In this document: one piece after another, positions 17,499 through 25,760 of the stretch | Position numbering within the stretch: the first letter of the stretch is position 1 | Layout: each line of letters opens with the position of its first letter | Origin: Mesorhizobium sp. 61-13 | GTDB taxonomy: Bacteria; Pseudomonadota; Alphaproteobacteria; Rhizobiales; Rhizobiaceae | Assembly (NCBI GenBank): GCA_001897075.1 | Contig: MKRZ01000135.1 | Coordinates: forward strand, 11,540-43,653 | DNA: 32,114 nt | Direction of reading: 5' to 3' | Made by a program: the position numbers and the translations under genes | Notes under the pieces: generated by a model | What the model was told of the DNA's origin: nothing | Databases searched by the model: none | What the model saw: the letters and a program-made list of their open reading frames with translations, nothing else

Positions 17499-18179
17499 AT
17501 GAAGCGTCAGACACGGCCATTCATCGTGGAGGTCAAGCAGAAGCGCGGCCATCCCAAGCAGAGCCACTCGATCTGGGGCGATCTCGATCTGTCTGCTATT
17601 ATCGCCGAGGCGACAAGTGGGTCCGAAGAGGGGAAGCTGCCAAACCGTCGGCTTATTGACTCTGGTATAATACCCGTTGATGTTGAAGCTAGGCATCAAC
17701 CGCGAGCGGAGCATCTTATGGCCGACCCTAAGGAAGCTGAACCAGTGCAGTCCAGCGCCGAGGCGCCTGCTAAAGCAAAATCAGATGAAGTAAAGACAAA
17801 AGTCTCGCGGCCAAAGAAGACAAAGGCGCAACCAAAGCGATCAGCTGCGAAAGAAGCCGCCACACCCATGGCGTCTGCATCTCCTGTTCTCGCCAAGAAG
17901 GCCCGTAAGGTCTACTCCGAGCAGGAGCGCACTCGGATGCTTGGCCAGATCGAGAAGTCGATCCGCCGTAGCGAGAGCGTCAAAAGCGCCACGCGGCAAG
18001 CCGGTATCTCGGAGCAGACCTATTATCAGTGGAAGAAAACCGCGGCACCAGCGTCAGAGGGTGGCGACCTGAAGGACCTGCTCGCACTTGAGGAAGAGAA
18101 CAAGCGACTGAAGATCCTCCTCGCAGAGCGTCTTCGCAAAGAAAATGCGGAGTTGAAGAAAAAACTCGGGCTAGGCTAA
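17499..18179 (+). CDS. syrB: SyrB-type regulator with a transposase-like HTH
   Basis: The C-terminal 90 residues of this 226-residue protein match the rhizobial SyrB family. ARKVYSEQERTRMLGQIEKS leads into a helix-turn-helix (SATRQAGISEQTYYQWKK) like that of IS3-family OrfA. A leucine-rich coiled coil follows (EEENKRLKILLAERLRKENA). SyrB proteins are described as regulators affecting syrM and symbiosis genes in Sinorhizobium meliloti. A Lys/Ala/Pro-rich linker fills the middle. The first 25 residues (TRPFIVEVKQKRG, SIWGDLDLS) form a conserved-looking N-terminal tag. The start at 17499 has AAGGAAGG four bases upstream; a shorter form could begin at 17718. No OrfB transposase follows, so it is not an intact insertion sequence. 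Confidence 0.75.
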   Translation: MKRQTRPFIVEVKQKRGHPKQSHSIWGDLDLSAIIAEATSGSEEGKLPNRRLIDSGIIPVDVEARHQPRAEHLMADPKEAEPVQSSAEAPAKAKSDEVKTKVSRPKKTKAQPKRSAAKEAATPMASASPVLAKKARKVYSEQERTRMLGQIEKSIRRSESVKSATRQAGISEQTYYQWKKTAAPASEGGDLKDLLALEEENKRLKILLAERLRKENAELKKKLGLG

Positions 18180-18384
18180 CCGAGGCATAAGTTCTGGTTC
18201 CGGAACTGCTTGTTTTCGTTTTCAAGCTCGCCGTGAGGGGTCACGTTCGTTGCAATCGGCCCTCGTCATCGATCAAGGTGAGCCGGGCCGGCGCTGCACC
18301 GCTCCAGGTATCGAAGGTACGGGTGACGTCAAGGCGATCTCGGCCTAAGTGACACCAGTTGGCCACGATGGCGTGGCTTTGCCA

Positions 18385-19077
18385 TCATAACGGTCCTTCG
18401 ATCATTGGCGTGGGGTCGCCATTCCATATCATCCGATAGACCGCTCCCTGTCTGACCGACTGCACCGCCGCGGGCCTCAGTGCAACGATGCAGGTGCCGC
18501 CCTCGTGTCGAACAGAAGGATAGATGATGCCGTTGAGACCGTTGGCGCGAGCGCTGTCGGCTAATGCATTGCCTATGGGATAGGCTCGGGCTTTATCTGG
18601 ATCGAGCGATGGATGATCCGGTTGCTGCCGAAGATCGAGAAACGCGCCAGCCAGACTACAAAACATCTCTACATATTCGACGATGGCGTGATAATCGCCT
18701 GCGTCCGCGAGCGCATTGGACAAATGGTATCCAACCTCATCGAGGCAGGTCTCGACATCAAGCGCGGCGTACCAGGCTCCGCGATCCGCTCCATTGAACC
18801 GGTTCGGCTGCTGCGGTTTGGCATAGGCGAACGACGCATTGATAAAATGTGCATGGGCAACGTCGTAGACGAGTTCGTTGGCTGCCAGCCCGGAAATCCC
18901 CTTCTCCTGCGCAATCAGCCGTGTGCTGGTCGCGCCTTCAATCTCGGCGAGGAGTTCGAGTTCATCTTCGTTGTCCACCAATTGGACCAGCACCGCCGCA
19001 CGAAGCCGTGCGGTAGTCACCAGCCGGACGGTTGTGGGAAACGCCTCGGTTACGACAGGGACGCCATCAATCGACAA
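18385..19077 (-). CDS. RES-domain toxin
   Basis: RES toxins degrade NAD+ and arrest growth unless blocked by their Xre-type partner. The 230-residue protein has the family core NRFNGADRGAWYAALDVETC at about residues 92-111, plus EVGYHLSNAL and a C-terminal IIYPSVRHEGG with the conserved Ser. It starts with TTG at 19077, directly after the antitoxin stop and in the same frame. GGGGGA lies six bases upstream of that TTG, inside the antitoxin gene, and no ATG is available nearby. Expression should therefore be translationally coupled to the antitoxin. A stem GATGGC/GCCATC (18367-18386) overlaps its stop. The pair probably stabilises the plasmid by killing or stalling cells that lose it. Confidence 0.87.
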   Translation of the reverse strand: MSIDGVPVVTEAFPTTVRLVTTARLRAAVLVQLVDNEDELELLAEIEGATSTRLIAQEKGISGLAANELVYDVAHAHFINASFAYAKPQQPNRFNGADRGAWYAALDVETCLDEVGYHLSNALADAGDYHAIVEYVEMFCSLAGAFLDLRQQPDHPSLDPDKARAYPIGNALADSARANGLNGIIYPSVRHEGGTCIVALRPAAVQSVRQGAVYRMIWNGDPTPMIEGPL

Positions 19078-19506
19078 TCACAATCCCCCACGGACCGCGT
19101 CGACATATCTGCGTACCTCGAGCATCTGCGGGATGCCGCTCTTCATCATTGATGCAATCGGGCTCGACCGAGCGAAGAGAGGAGCCTTGTTTTCGAGTCT
19201 CGGCCAGCGGTCTGCCATGTCGTCGGCAAACAACAGATGCAGCCCTTTGTAGATGCCGACCATTGCCGAGATCCGAGTCAGCTGATCCTGGCTGAGGTGT
19301 TTTTCCTTCCCGTCCTGCTTCAGTCGCTCCCAGGTGCTTGTCGAGACGTCTAGGAGTGCTGCAGCCTGCTGGCCTGTCAGGCCCCATTGTTCGACCAGAC
19401 GTTTGTAGGCCTTCAGCGCCACTTTCGACAGCCGCGCCCGATCGGCTTCGGCCGAAAAGTCCTGTCGCTCTGGAAGCGCCGGAAATATGTGTGCGGTGGC
19501 AAGCAT
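19078..19506 (-). CDS. Xre/MbcA/ParS-type antitoxin of the RES module
   Basis: A 142-residue antitoxin. The N-terminal half has an Xre-like helix-turn-helix (WGLTGQQAAALLDVSTSTWE, about residues 41-60). The C-terminal half is the MbcA/ParS toxin-binding domain (LTRISAMVGIYKGLHLLF, then the MLEVRRYVDAVRGG tail, which in relatives plugs the toxin's active site). The start at 19506 follows GGAG by six bases. The gene is immediately upstream of the RES toxin and shares its frame. A palindrome 33-44 bases before the start is the likely autoregulatory operator. Confidence 0.88.
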   Translation of the reverse strand: MLATAHIFPALPERQDFSAEADRARLSKVALKAYKRLVEQWGLTGQQAAALLDVSTSTWERLKQDGKEKHLSQDQLTRISAMVGIYKGLHLLFADDMADRWPRLENKAPLFARSSPIASMMKSGIPQMLEVRRYVDAVRGGL

Positions 19507-19532
19507 CTATTTCTCCATCAGATGGCAGTAAA

Positions 19533-19550
19533 ACTATACATCATATGATG
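19533..19550 (-). promoter_or_regulatory. Promoter and palindromic operator of the RES-Xre module
   Basis: CATCATATGATG (19539-19550) is a perfect 12-bp palindrome. On the minus strand it runs directly into TATAGT (19533-19538), a good -10 box 27 bases before the antitoxin start. An antitoxin dimer bound here would block RNA polymerase, the usual autoregulation of such pairs. Confidence 0.6.
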
Positions 19551-19804
19551 GTCGTCTGTCCAGAATTCAAACCAGGGTTAGGATGGGCGGGCAATGAAAC
19601 TCCCAGAATATGACCGATGCACGCGTTATTGACGACAGAGGCAGAAATAAGGGAGGGGAAAAAGAGGGGAAATTCGTTCGCTGATCGGACAGGCCGCTGA
19701 CGCTTGCGCTCAACCGCGCCGCTCGCGATCCCGGCCACGTCGTCCCGCGCAGGGCTGGAAGCCCCGCTTGGCCGGACGGGCAGGGATGCTCGGCCGCAGT
19801 TGCA

Positions 19805-19851
19805 CCGGCCCGTCCGCTCCGCGGGCCGGGGGATGTCTTCGGTAAGAAGAC
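19805..19851 (+). promoter_or_regulatory. Tandem hairpins in the leader of the ParB-like gene
   Basis: Two perfect stems follow each other: CCGGCCCG/CGGGCCGG with a nine-base loop (19805-19829) and GTCTTC/GAAGAC with loop GGTAA (19835-19851). They end 52 bases before the ParB-like start. The whole stretch 19551-19903 has no gene; besides these hairpins it holds only GC-rich sequence. A role in mRNA control or as a single-strand promoter is a guess. Confidence 0.5.
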
Positions 19852-19903
19852 GGAAAAGGACGGGTGCGAGGTCGCGTCCGTAACCGCTTGAAGGAGCATC
19901 CCC

Positions 19904-21631
19904 ATGGAACTGAAATTTGTCGATCCGCGTGCGCTGAAGGAAAATCCCGACAGGGCACGGCGCTCAAAGTCCAATCCGCAGGCAGACGCGTTGCTGTTGG
20001 CGACGATCCGTGCCGTCGGTATCGTTCAGCCGCCCGTTGTGGCGCCGGAAATCGAAGGTGGCAACGGGTATGTCATCGATGCCGGTCATCGCCGCGTCAA
20101 GCAGGCGATCGCGGCTGGCCTCGAAGAGATCGCCGTGCTGGTGATCGACCGGGCCGACGATGGCGGCGCGATGCGCTCGCTAGCCGAGACGCTGGCGCAT
20201 GAGCAGCTCAACCCTGTCGACCAGTGGCGGGCGATCGAACGCCTGGTCGCGCTCGGCTGGACCGAGGAAGCGATCGCTGTTGCTCTGGCTCTGCCGGTAC
20301 GCCAGATCAGGAAGCTCCGGCTACTGGCCAACGTGTTGCCCGCCATGCTCGACCAGATGGCCAAGGGCGACATGCCCAATGAGAGCCAGCTGCGTACGAT
20401 CGCCGCCGCCTCGCTCGAGGAGCAGAAAGAGGTCTGGAAGAAGCACAAGCCATCCAAGGCAGATCCCCAGGTGTCGTGGTGGAGCGTTGCCCAGGGGCTC
20501 CAGAAGACACGGATGTTTGCCAGGCACGCCAGCTTTGGCGATGACCTGGCTCAGGCCTATGGCATTGCCTGGGTCGAGGATCTGTTCGCGCCGGCCGATG
20601 AGGACAGCCGTTACACGACCGATGTCGAGGCATTTCTCGGCGCTCAGCAGGAATGGATGGCCAACAATCTGCCCAAGCGTGGCACGATCGTTGAGGTCGG
20701 TCAGTATGGAGAGCCGAAACTGCCGCCTAAGGTCGAGCGCGTCTATGGGAAGCCGGGCAAGTCCGACCACATCGCGGTGTATCTCGACCGCGACGGCAAG
20801 GTGCAGTCGGTGGCGTACCGGATGCCGGCGGCTAAAAAGCCCAAGGGCAAGAATGGAGCCGATGCCGAGGTCGATGGCGATGATAGCGTCATCACAGCAA
20901 AGCCGCGCTCGGATGTGACTCGCAAGGGCATGGAGATGATCGGTGACCTGCGCACCGATGCATTGCACGAGGCTTTGTCACGCGCGCCGATCGAGGACGA
21001 TACGCTGATGGCACTTCTGGTCCTGGCATTCGCCGGCCAGAACGTCACCGTCGCGTCCGGCACCCGCGACATGTCGTATTTCGGGGCGGCAAGCCTTGCC
21101 GAACATGCCGTGGCGCTCTTCAATCAGGACGGTAAGCTGGGGTTCGACATGGACACGCTACGCATCGCGGTGCGGTCCCTGTTGATCGATGTCCTGTCCT
21201 GCCGGGAGAACCGGTCGGACAGCGGCGTGGTCTCCCGCATTGCCGGCGACGCCATAGGGGCGGACAACTTCCTGCCCAATATGGGAACGGAGGAATTCCT
21301 GTCGTGCCTGTCGCGGCCGGCGCTCGAGGGTGCTTGCGTGAACACGTCGGTCCTGCCCCGGCAAAAGGTCAAGGACACCCGAGCGGCCCTGGTCGAGCAG
21401 TTCAGCGATGGTCACTTCGTCCATCCCTTGGCGTTGTTTGCCCCCGATGAGGTGAAGCTCACGTCCTGGCTGAAGAAGCATGAGCACAACGAGCAAGCCG
21501 AGGACGACGGCACGCCTGCAGATCAGGACGAGTTCGATGACAACGCGATCGCGGAGCCGGCGCATGACCATGACGGTGTACCTCCGCAGGGTGACGACTG
21601 CGTCGAAGGGTTCCGCGAGGCGGCTGAGTAA
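19904..21631 (+). CDS. ParB-like nuclease/DNA-binding protein
   Basis: The 575-residue protein begins with a ParB/Spo0J N-terminal domain: KFVDPRALKENPDRAR, then the CTP-binding AGHRR motif at residues 60-64, and ETLAHEQLNPVDQW (box II-like). A helix-turn-helix follows (WTEEAIAVALALPVRQIRKLR, about 126-146). The long remaining part is not recognised. Such large ParB-like proteins occur on rhizobial plasmids apart from repABC and parA, and related ones are common in leading regions. No parA lies beside it, so classic partitioning is unlikely. It starts after GAAGGAG. A strong terminator follows at 21665. Whether it cuts DNA or regulates genes cannot be told here. Confidence 0.82.
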   Translation: MELKFVDPRALKENPDRARRSKSNPQADALLLATIRAVGIVQPPVVAPEIEGGNGYVIDAGHRRVKQAIAAGLEEIAVLVIDRADDGGAMRSLAETLAHEQLNPVDQWRAIERLVALGWTEEAIAVALALPVRQIRKLRLLANVLPAMLDQMAKGDMPNESQLRTIAAASLEEQKEVWKKHKPSKADPQVSWWSVAQGLQKTRMFARHASFGDDLAQAYGIAWVEDLFAPADEDSRYTTDVEAFLGAQQEWMANNLPKRGTIVEVGQYGEPKLPPKVERVYGKPGKSDHIAVYLDRDGKVQSVAYRMPAAKKPKGKNGADAEVDGDDSVITAKPRSDVTRKGMEMIGDLRTDALHEALSRAPIEDDTLMALLVLAFAGQNVTVASGTRDMSYFGAASLAEHAVALFNQDGKLGFDMDTLRIAVRSLLIDVLSCRENRSDSGVVSRIAGDAIGADNFLPNMGTEEFLSCLSRPALEGACVNTSVLPRQKVKDTRAALVEQFSDGHFVHPLALFAPDEVKLTSWLKKHEHNEQAEDDGTPADQDEFDDNAIAEPAHDHDGVPPQGDDCVEGFREAAE

Positions 21632-21664
21632 CAGCGAACCTCTTCTTCTTCCGAACGATTTTCC

Positions 21665-21698
21665 CGCCGCCGGTACACCACCGGCGGCGATTTTGTTT
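21665..21698 (+). terminator. Intrinsic terminator after the ParB-like gene
   Basis: CGCCGCCGG and CCGGCGGCG form a perfect nine-base stem around TACACCA, followed by ATTTTGTTT. This is the clearest Rho-independent terminator in the window. It sits just 27 bases before the next start codon, so the following genes must use read-through or a promoter within this short gap. Confidence 0.82.
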
Positions 21699-21725
21699 CC
21701 AACATGAGCACAACGGAGAAAAACC

Positions 21726-22202
21726 ATGTCCGCCCAATTGATCTATGACCTCGTTCCACTCGGTTCGATCGTAACTTATTCCGATGGATCGCCCCGCCCC
21801 CCTGAACGGCATCGTAAAAAACTCGCTGCCTGGGAAAGCAACAACAGCGGCGGCCGCCTGATCCGCAAACGGGCCGAGACCCGCATCGGTAACACAACGC
21901 TGCTCGCCTCGATCACCCTGCACAAAGGGGACTATGGCAGTCAGGGCACCATCGTCCTTCGCGTTCACCAAACGTTTTTGGTCAACAGCGACCTGAAATT
22001 CGTGGTCAAGTCGCGACCCGTTATCGGCTCGGTCCTTGTCCTTGACCGTGTCGGCGACGATGCCGAGCTGGTCTATGTCGCCTGCCATCGTGCAGATGCG
22101 GAGGAATGGCTGACCCGGCACGGCTATCCGAATGCCGTGTTGAAGGAAGTCACGGCCGACGGGGTTGCGGCCGATATTGTCGAGGGGAGGGCTGCAGCAT
22201 GA
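21726..22202 (+). CDS. Conserved hypothetical plasmid protein
   Basis: A 158-residue protein I cannot name. The N-terminal half is rich in Arg/Lys (PRPPERHRKKLAAWESNNSG); the C-terminal half is a predicted mixed alpha/beta fold with VYVACHRADAEEWLTRHGYP. No signal peptide, membrane segment or catalytic motif is evident. The start follows CGGAG by seven bases. Its stop overlaps the next gene's start (ATGA), so it is the first gene of a three-gene translationally coupled operon ending at 23406. The gene order suggests a plasmid backbone function. Confidence 0.7.
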   Translation: MSAQLIYDLVPLGSIVTYSDGSPRPPERHRKKLAAWESNNSGGRLIRKRAETRIGNTTLLASITLHKGDYGSQGTIVLRVHQTFLVNSDLKFVVKSRPVIGSVLVLDRVGDDAELVYVACHRADAEEWLTRHGYPNAVLKEVTADGVAADIVEGRAAA

Positions 22203-23083
22203 CGATGGCACTTTCCCCAACACCAGGCGATACGTCCCCTGGTTATCCGGAGGTTTCTTTTGGCTACACAGCCGATAGCCTGCTCGCCGCTCTTGTCAGC
22301 GAGCACGCCTTTGCCATGGTTCCCGCCCGCGACGGTCGACATTATCTTGTCACCGGTTGGCGTATCCGCCGGCCAATGCCCGAATGGACGCGGGACGACT
22401 TCTACGGCCATTCCGGTGAGCTTGCCGACGAGGCAGCCTTCAGGGCCAGGGTTCTGGAACTGGCTGAGCATTGTCGCGAGACAATTGCGCTGGACCGGCG
22501 CGAAGACCGATCCAGGGTGAGCACGCCTTGGGGACCATCGCAGGGTGCAACCATCTATGCCAATGGTGTCGTGTTCCACTCAACTGCCGGCCATGGCGGC
22601 TTTCTCCTATCAGCCGACCGCAGCAGCAAGGTCCATCGGTCGCTTCGCGTCACCGGCGGGGCCTATGAGGAGGATGAGGCCTGGGCGATCGTTGCCTTCA
22701 CGTTTCCGGACCTGTTCACCGGCTTCGAGCGGCGGTGTGCCGAACGCACGATCAAGGACAGTTTTCCGGGCGCCTGGGAAGCCATCACCGGCAACGCCCT
22801 TGAACCCGGCGAATCCAGGAAGAAGGATGAGCGTGCTTTCTTCGACAAGCATGCTCATGACTGGATCGTGGTGTCGGCGATCTTCTCCGGTTACCAAGCC
22901 GGATTCACGGAGGTTATTGCGACACTGGGTGGCAAACGCGGGCCAGGCACCGAGGAACGACGTTTTCTGGTCCCGTCGGAGGAATATTGTGTCGACCGCT
23001 TCGGCTTTGTCATCGATCCAGAGCGCCACGCCGTCTATGGCGGACCGTCCAGCTTCGTTGGCTGGCAGGGGAGGACAGCGTGA
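22199..23083 (+). CDS. DUF7007-type hypothetical protein
   Basis: A 294-residue soluble protein that looks like the DUF7007 plasmid family: TPWGPSQGATIYANGVVFHS (about residues 108-127), followed by GHGGFLLS and a long C-terminal segment ending PSEEYCVDRFGFVIDPERH. No known active site is visible. The start at 22199 overlaps the previous stop by four bases and has GGGAGG upstream. Its own TGA overlaps the next ATG, so all three genes are coupled. I am fairly sure of the family but its function is unknown. Confidence 0.68.
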   Translation: MTMALSPTPGDTSPGYPEVSFGYTADSLLAALVSEHAFAMVPARDGRHYLVTGWRIRRPMPEWTRDDFYGHSGELADEAAFRARVLELAEHCRETIALDRREDRSRVSTPWGPSQGATIYANGVVFHSTAGHGGFLLSADRSSKVHRSLRVTGGAYEEDEAWAIVAFTFPDLFTGFERRCAERTIKDSFPGAWEAITGNALEPGESRKKDERAFFDKHAHDWIVVSAIFSGYQAGFTEVIATLGGKRGPGTEERRFLVPSEEYCVDRFGFVIDPERHAVYGGPSSFVGWQGRTA

Positions 23084-23406
23084 TGGTCCCGCAAGATCGC
23101 CGCACCCAGCTCCTGCGCATGGAGGAGGCTCGCCGGCAGACCCAGCGCCAGCTCGACATAATCGACCGGCATACCGCCCGGTGCATGACCGCCCTGATAC
23201 CGCAATTGCATCCCCGCCAGGCCACGTATCGGCGGGGCAGACCGCCTGACCCCGGCGCATTCCTCGAACGATATCGGGCCAACCTCGCTGCCATTACCAC
23301 CGAGCGTCAACCGGAGATCGACGCCCTGTCGCGCAAGCTGGCACGACAGGACACGGCCATCGCGATGTTGCGGGAGCGGCTTCAATCTGGGGCGCTGTGC
23401 GCGTGA
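23083..23406 (+). CDS. Small basic, helical hypothetical protein
   Basis: A 107-residue Arg- and Gln-rich protein, probably mostly helical (EEARRQTQRQLDIIDRHTAR near the start, and RKLARQDTAIAMLRERLQSG at the end), consistent with a coiled coil. The start at 23083 shares one base with the preceding stop and follows GGGGAGG. A GTG at 23080 is in frame but less well spaced. It is the last gene of the coupled trio. I do not recognise a family. Confidence 0.62.
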   Translation: MVPQDRRTQLLRMEEARRQTQRQLDIIDRHTARCMTALIPQLHPRQATYRRGRPPDPGAFLERYRANLAAITTERQPEIDALSRKLARQDTAIAMLRERLQSGALCA

Positions 23407-23890
23407 TCCGGAATGGCGGTAGCGTCAGCAGCCGGAGATCGAACCACGGCATCGGTGCCGGTTGCGTCCGTGTTGAGCAGACGGCCATCGTCACCCGGTC
23501 GACGCTTGCGTTGGTGTTGCGAGTCGTGGGGCATGATGGGGGGCGGGTCGAACAGGGGCGCTTCCTTCCGCATGCCGGTGTCAGTGACTTTTCCCTTGGT
23601 CGTTCTTCTCGGCGGGTTTGCTGCGGTCTGAACCGGCGGCTGGCCCCTTCAAGGCCGCTATCGCGCCGCGGAGCGGCCGGAACGCAGCCGATCTCGCCAA
23701 GGCTGGCCCGCGCCCCGCGCAGGGACCAGTAAAGAACTGGCCCCCGCTAGTGCGCAAACCAACCTCGCTCGCCTGGCGGGTTCCGGACCTTGAAGCGTCC
23801 AGCTTCCGCCGGTTCCTTTTGACCGCACCCGCAGGAAAGAACGGCCAAGGGCCGGATCACCTGAAGGGCATCGCTAGAAAGGTAAGCTCA
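23407..23890 (+). other. 484-base gene-free leader before the 195-aa gene
   Basis: No supported gene lies here. An open frame extends upstream of the next gene from 23618, but its sequence is low-complexity and arginine-rich and has no ribosome site. One hairpin with a bulged A (GGGaCCAGT, loop AAAGA, ACTGGCCC; 23722-23743) is the clearest structure. The stretch is GC-rich and resembles the long leaders before other genes in this window. Confidence 0.5.
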
Positions 23891-24478
23891 ATGTCCAGTT
23901 CAACCCGCTCCTCCAAGCCCAAGGCCCGCGTTGTCCCGCTCCGCAAGGGCACCACCCTCGAAATGGTCCGGCTCTGCTGTCCCGACGCCGCCCAGTCCAC
24001 GCTTATCGCCGAAAGCTTCGGCCTTCCCGTCCTCGACAGCGATGGCATTCGTGACCTTCACGAAAAGCTCATCATCGAGACGGCCGATGCCCTAAGCGAG
24101 GGTCTGGGCGAACGGGCCATGCAGATCCATCTGCAGCGCATCATCGGCGCCTTCGTCGGGTCGGCTCATGGCGCCGGCCAGTTCTACAGCCGGGCCGTTA
24201 CCGAAGCCCGCGATGCCACGGCCAAGGCCGCAAATGACACCCGCGACGAAGACCGCGACGGGCCTGTCGGTTTCGACAGCGCTGCCCAGCGTAAGCGCGA
24301 GTTCGCAGCCGACATGGGCGTCCAGTCGCACGCCCTGCGCATGGCAGCCGAAGGCGCGGTTGCCGCCTACGAGCACGTCGTTGGCGAAAAGTGGAAGCCC
24401 TTCGAGCGCACGATAGAAAACCCCGGCCAGAGCGTCGACCGCAAGGCGGCCGACCTCCAGATGGCAGCCCTTGGATAG
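23891..24478 (+). CDS. Conserved hypothetical protein, 195 residues
   Basis: A soluble protein of unknown family. It starts with a basic tail (SSTRSSKPKARVVPLRKG), then a mostly helical body, including ALSEGLGERAMQIHLQRIIG and FVGSAHGAGQFYSRAVTEAR, and ends RKAADLQMAALG. No enzyme motif, signal peptide or membrane helix is seen. The ATG at 23891 is chosen because AAAGG lies eight bases upstream; the longer frame from 23618 has low-complexity sequence. It has a 484-base leader and is closed by a UUCG-loop hairpin, so it is probably a separate unit. Confidence 0.65.
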   Translation: MSSSTRSSKPKARVVPLRKGTTLEMVRLCCPDAAQSTLIAESFGLPVLDSDGIRDLHEKLIIETADALSEGLGERAMQIHLQRIIGAFVGSAHGAGQFYSRAVTEARDATAKAANDTRDEDRDGPVGFDSAAQRKREFAADMGVQSHALRMAAEGAVAAYEHVVGEKWKPFERTIENPGQSVDRKAADLQMAALG

Positions 24479-24487
24479 GTCGCCTTG

Positions 24488-24509
24488 GGGCGGAGCTTCG
24501 GCTCCGCCC
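24488..24509. terminator. GC-rich hairpin with TTCG tetraloop between convergent genes
   Basis: GGGCGGAGC and GCTCCGCCC form a perfect nine-base stem with the very stable loop TTCG. It begins ten bases after the 195-residue gene and lies ahead of the convergent minus-strand gene ending at 24554. There is no long T run, so termination may be weak or bidirectional. Confidence 0.65.
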
Positions 24510-24553
24510 TTCGTCATGTGCAACCAAGTCAACGGCTACCTGCGACCGGCGTG

Positions 24554-24829
24554 TCAATCGGCGTCGATGGCCAAGCCGGCAAACAGGTCCTCCCCACCGT
24601 TGTGCAACCGGGTGTGATGTTGCCTGCACAGCCATCTCACCTTGAGCGGGTCGCGATAATCATCATGGTGAGCATCCGTCTGGAGACTTCCGCAGACCTC
24701 GCATCCCTGCCTGGTCAGTTCGCCGCTTTTGAGCGCGCGCTGGACCGTCAGGTGCGCTCGATACTTTTCGGCATTTTGTCGTCGCCAGTTGGCTTGCCTA
24801 GTGTCCGTCTTGAGATTGAGCTCGCTCAT
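24554..24829 (-). CDS. HNH-like zinc-binding small protein
   Basis: A 91-residue protein whose second half has the phage-like HNH/zinc pattern: CEVCG, then DAHHDDYRDPLKVRWLC and QHHTRLHNG. The CxxC plus C-x-x-HH set could bind zinc, and the HH and closing His match the core of HNH nucleases. The first 40 residues are charged and helical. The start at 24829 follows GGAGG by five bases. Upstream is the thermonuclease gene on the same strand, 88 bases away, so two nuclease-like genes sit together. Cutting activity is not certain; many such small proteins are uncharacterised. Confidence 0.68.
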   Translation of the reverse strand: MSELNLKTDTRQANWRRQNAEKYRAHLTVQRALKSGELTRQGCEVCGSLQTDAHHDDYRDPLKVRWLCRQHHTRLHNGGEDLFAGLAIDAD

Positions 24830-24917
24830 GCTCGCCTCCATTGCTTCCGGCAGCATAGGTGAGTCGCGCTCTTTTTGCGCGGGCACCTCAATGTTCGGCT
24901 TTTGGAGTGAAGCACAC

Positions 24918-25760
24918 TTACCGCTGTGCCTTGCGCCAGCCAGCGGTAAGTGCTGCATCTTCGGAACAGAACCAGCGTTCGCCCTTCGATTCCGAGATTT
25001 TCGTGCGGTCATAGAATTTCTGGCCCGGCATGTGGTAGATGCGCTCGCCCTTACGGCTGATATTACCTTTGATGTTGCAGGCGGCTGATTGCCCGACGAT
25101 GGCAAAGCTGGGGCTCTGAATTACCTCTGACGGTGCAGTCTGATCCCGCTGGGCCGCGCGCCAGTCCCAGGGTTTTTGGAATTCTCCCTGCCAGACGCCG
25201 CGTCGCGCCTCCCGTGCTGAAGCCTCCAGCGCTGCAAAGGCACCGTTCGAGTATCGTGGCCAATCCAGCGCGCTCCCGTTTGCGACGAGCCATTCCTGAA
25301 CCGACTGGCCATCGGCCCGGGTGCAATTGCCGACAAACCGGCCATACTGATCCCAATCGACAAACCGGCAAGACGCCGGGCGAGAGGTGGCGAGGAATTT
25401 GTCGAGCGCATTAGCGGCCTCGCGGCCGCACGCGTAGGATTTTCCCGAAGCGTTCTGGCAACGCTGGGCACTTTCGGGGGCATCGATGCCGTTGAACCGG
25501 ATACGCTGGCCAGCGATTTCGATGGTGTCGCCGTCGATCACCGAGGCGCGGCCGACAAGGGTCTGGTCGGCCGCAGTAGCTGACAGTGTCGTGATCGAGG
25601 GCATCTTTGCGCTGAAAAAAGCCCAGCCGCGCTCGGCAAAATTGGCGGTGGCAATCACCATCAGAACAACGCCGATCAGCAGCAGCCTATAGATGAGGTG
25701 AGGCAGCCTGCGCCGCCGTTTTCCGCGCCGATAGCGCGGGTATTTTACAACCCTGCCCAT
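24918..25760 (-). CDS. Membrane-anchored thermonuclease (SNase family)
   Basis: Staphylococcal-nuclease-type enzymes cut DNA and RNA outside the cytoplasm using Ca2+. The 280-residue protein starts with a very basic stretch (KYPRYRRGKRRRR) and one membrane helix (about residues 24-40), so it is anchored or exported. The SNase core follows: VIDGDTIEIAGQRIRFNGID with the metal Asp and first catalytic Arg, then APE with the catalytic Glu, and the second Arg in WDQYGRFVGNC. The C-terminal 65 residues (CNIKGNIS, GERIYHMPGQKFYD, GERWFCSEDAA) form a small cysteine-containing extension common in rhizobial homologues. The start at 25760 is uncertain, as no good ribosome site is seen; a GTG at 25832 is possible. 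A lone nuclease on a conjugative element is probably cargo. Confidence 0.85.
   Translation of the reverse strand: MGRVVKYPRYRRGKRRRRLPHLIYRLLLIGVVLMVIATANFAERGWAFFSAKMPSITTLSATAADQTLVGRASVIDGDTIEIAGQRIRFNGIDAPESAQRCQNASGKSYACGREAANALDKFLATSRPASCRFVDWDQYGRFVGNCTRADGQSVQEWLVANGSALDWPRYSNGAFAALEASAREARRGVWQGEFQKPWDWRAAQRDQTAPSEVIQSPSFAIVGQSAACNIKGNISRKGERIYHMPGQKFYDRTKISESKGERWFCSEDAALTAGWRKAQR

Noticed and set aside
19904..21631. Calling the ParB-like gene a plasmid partition parB
   Set aside because: No parA is adjacent and the protein is much longer than repABC-type RepB, so a partition role is not supported.
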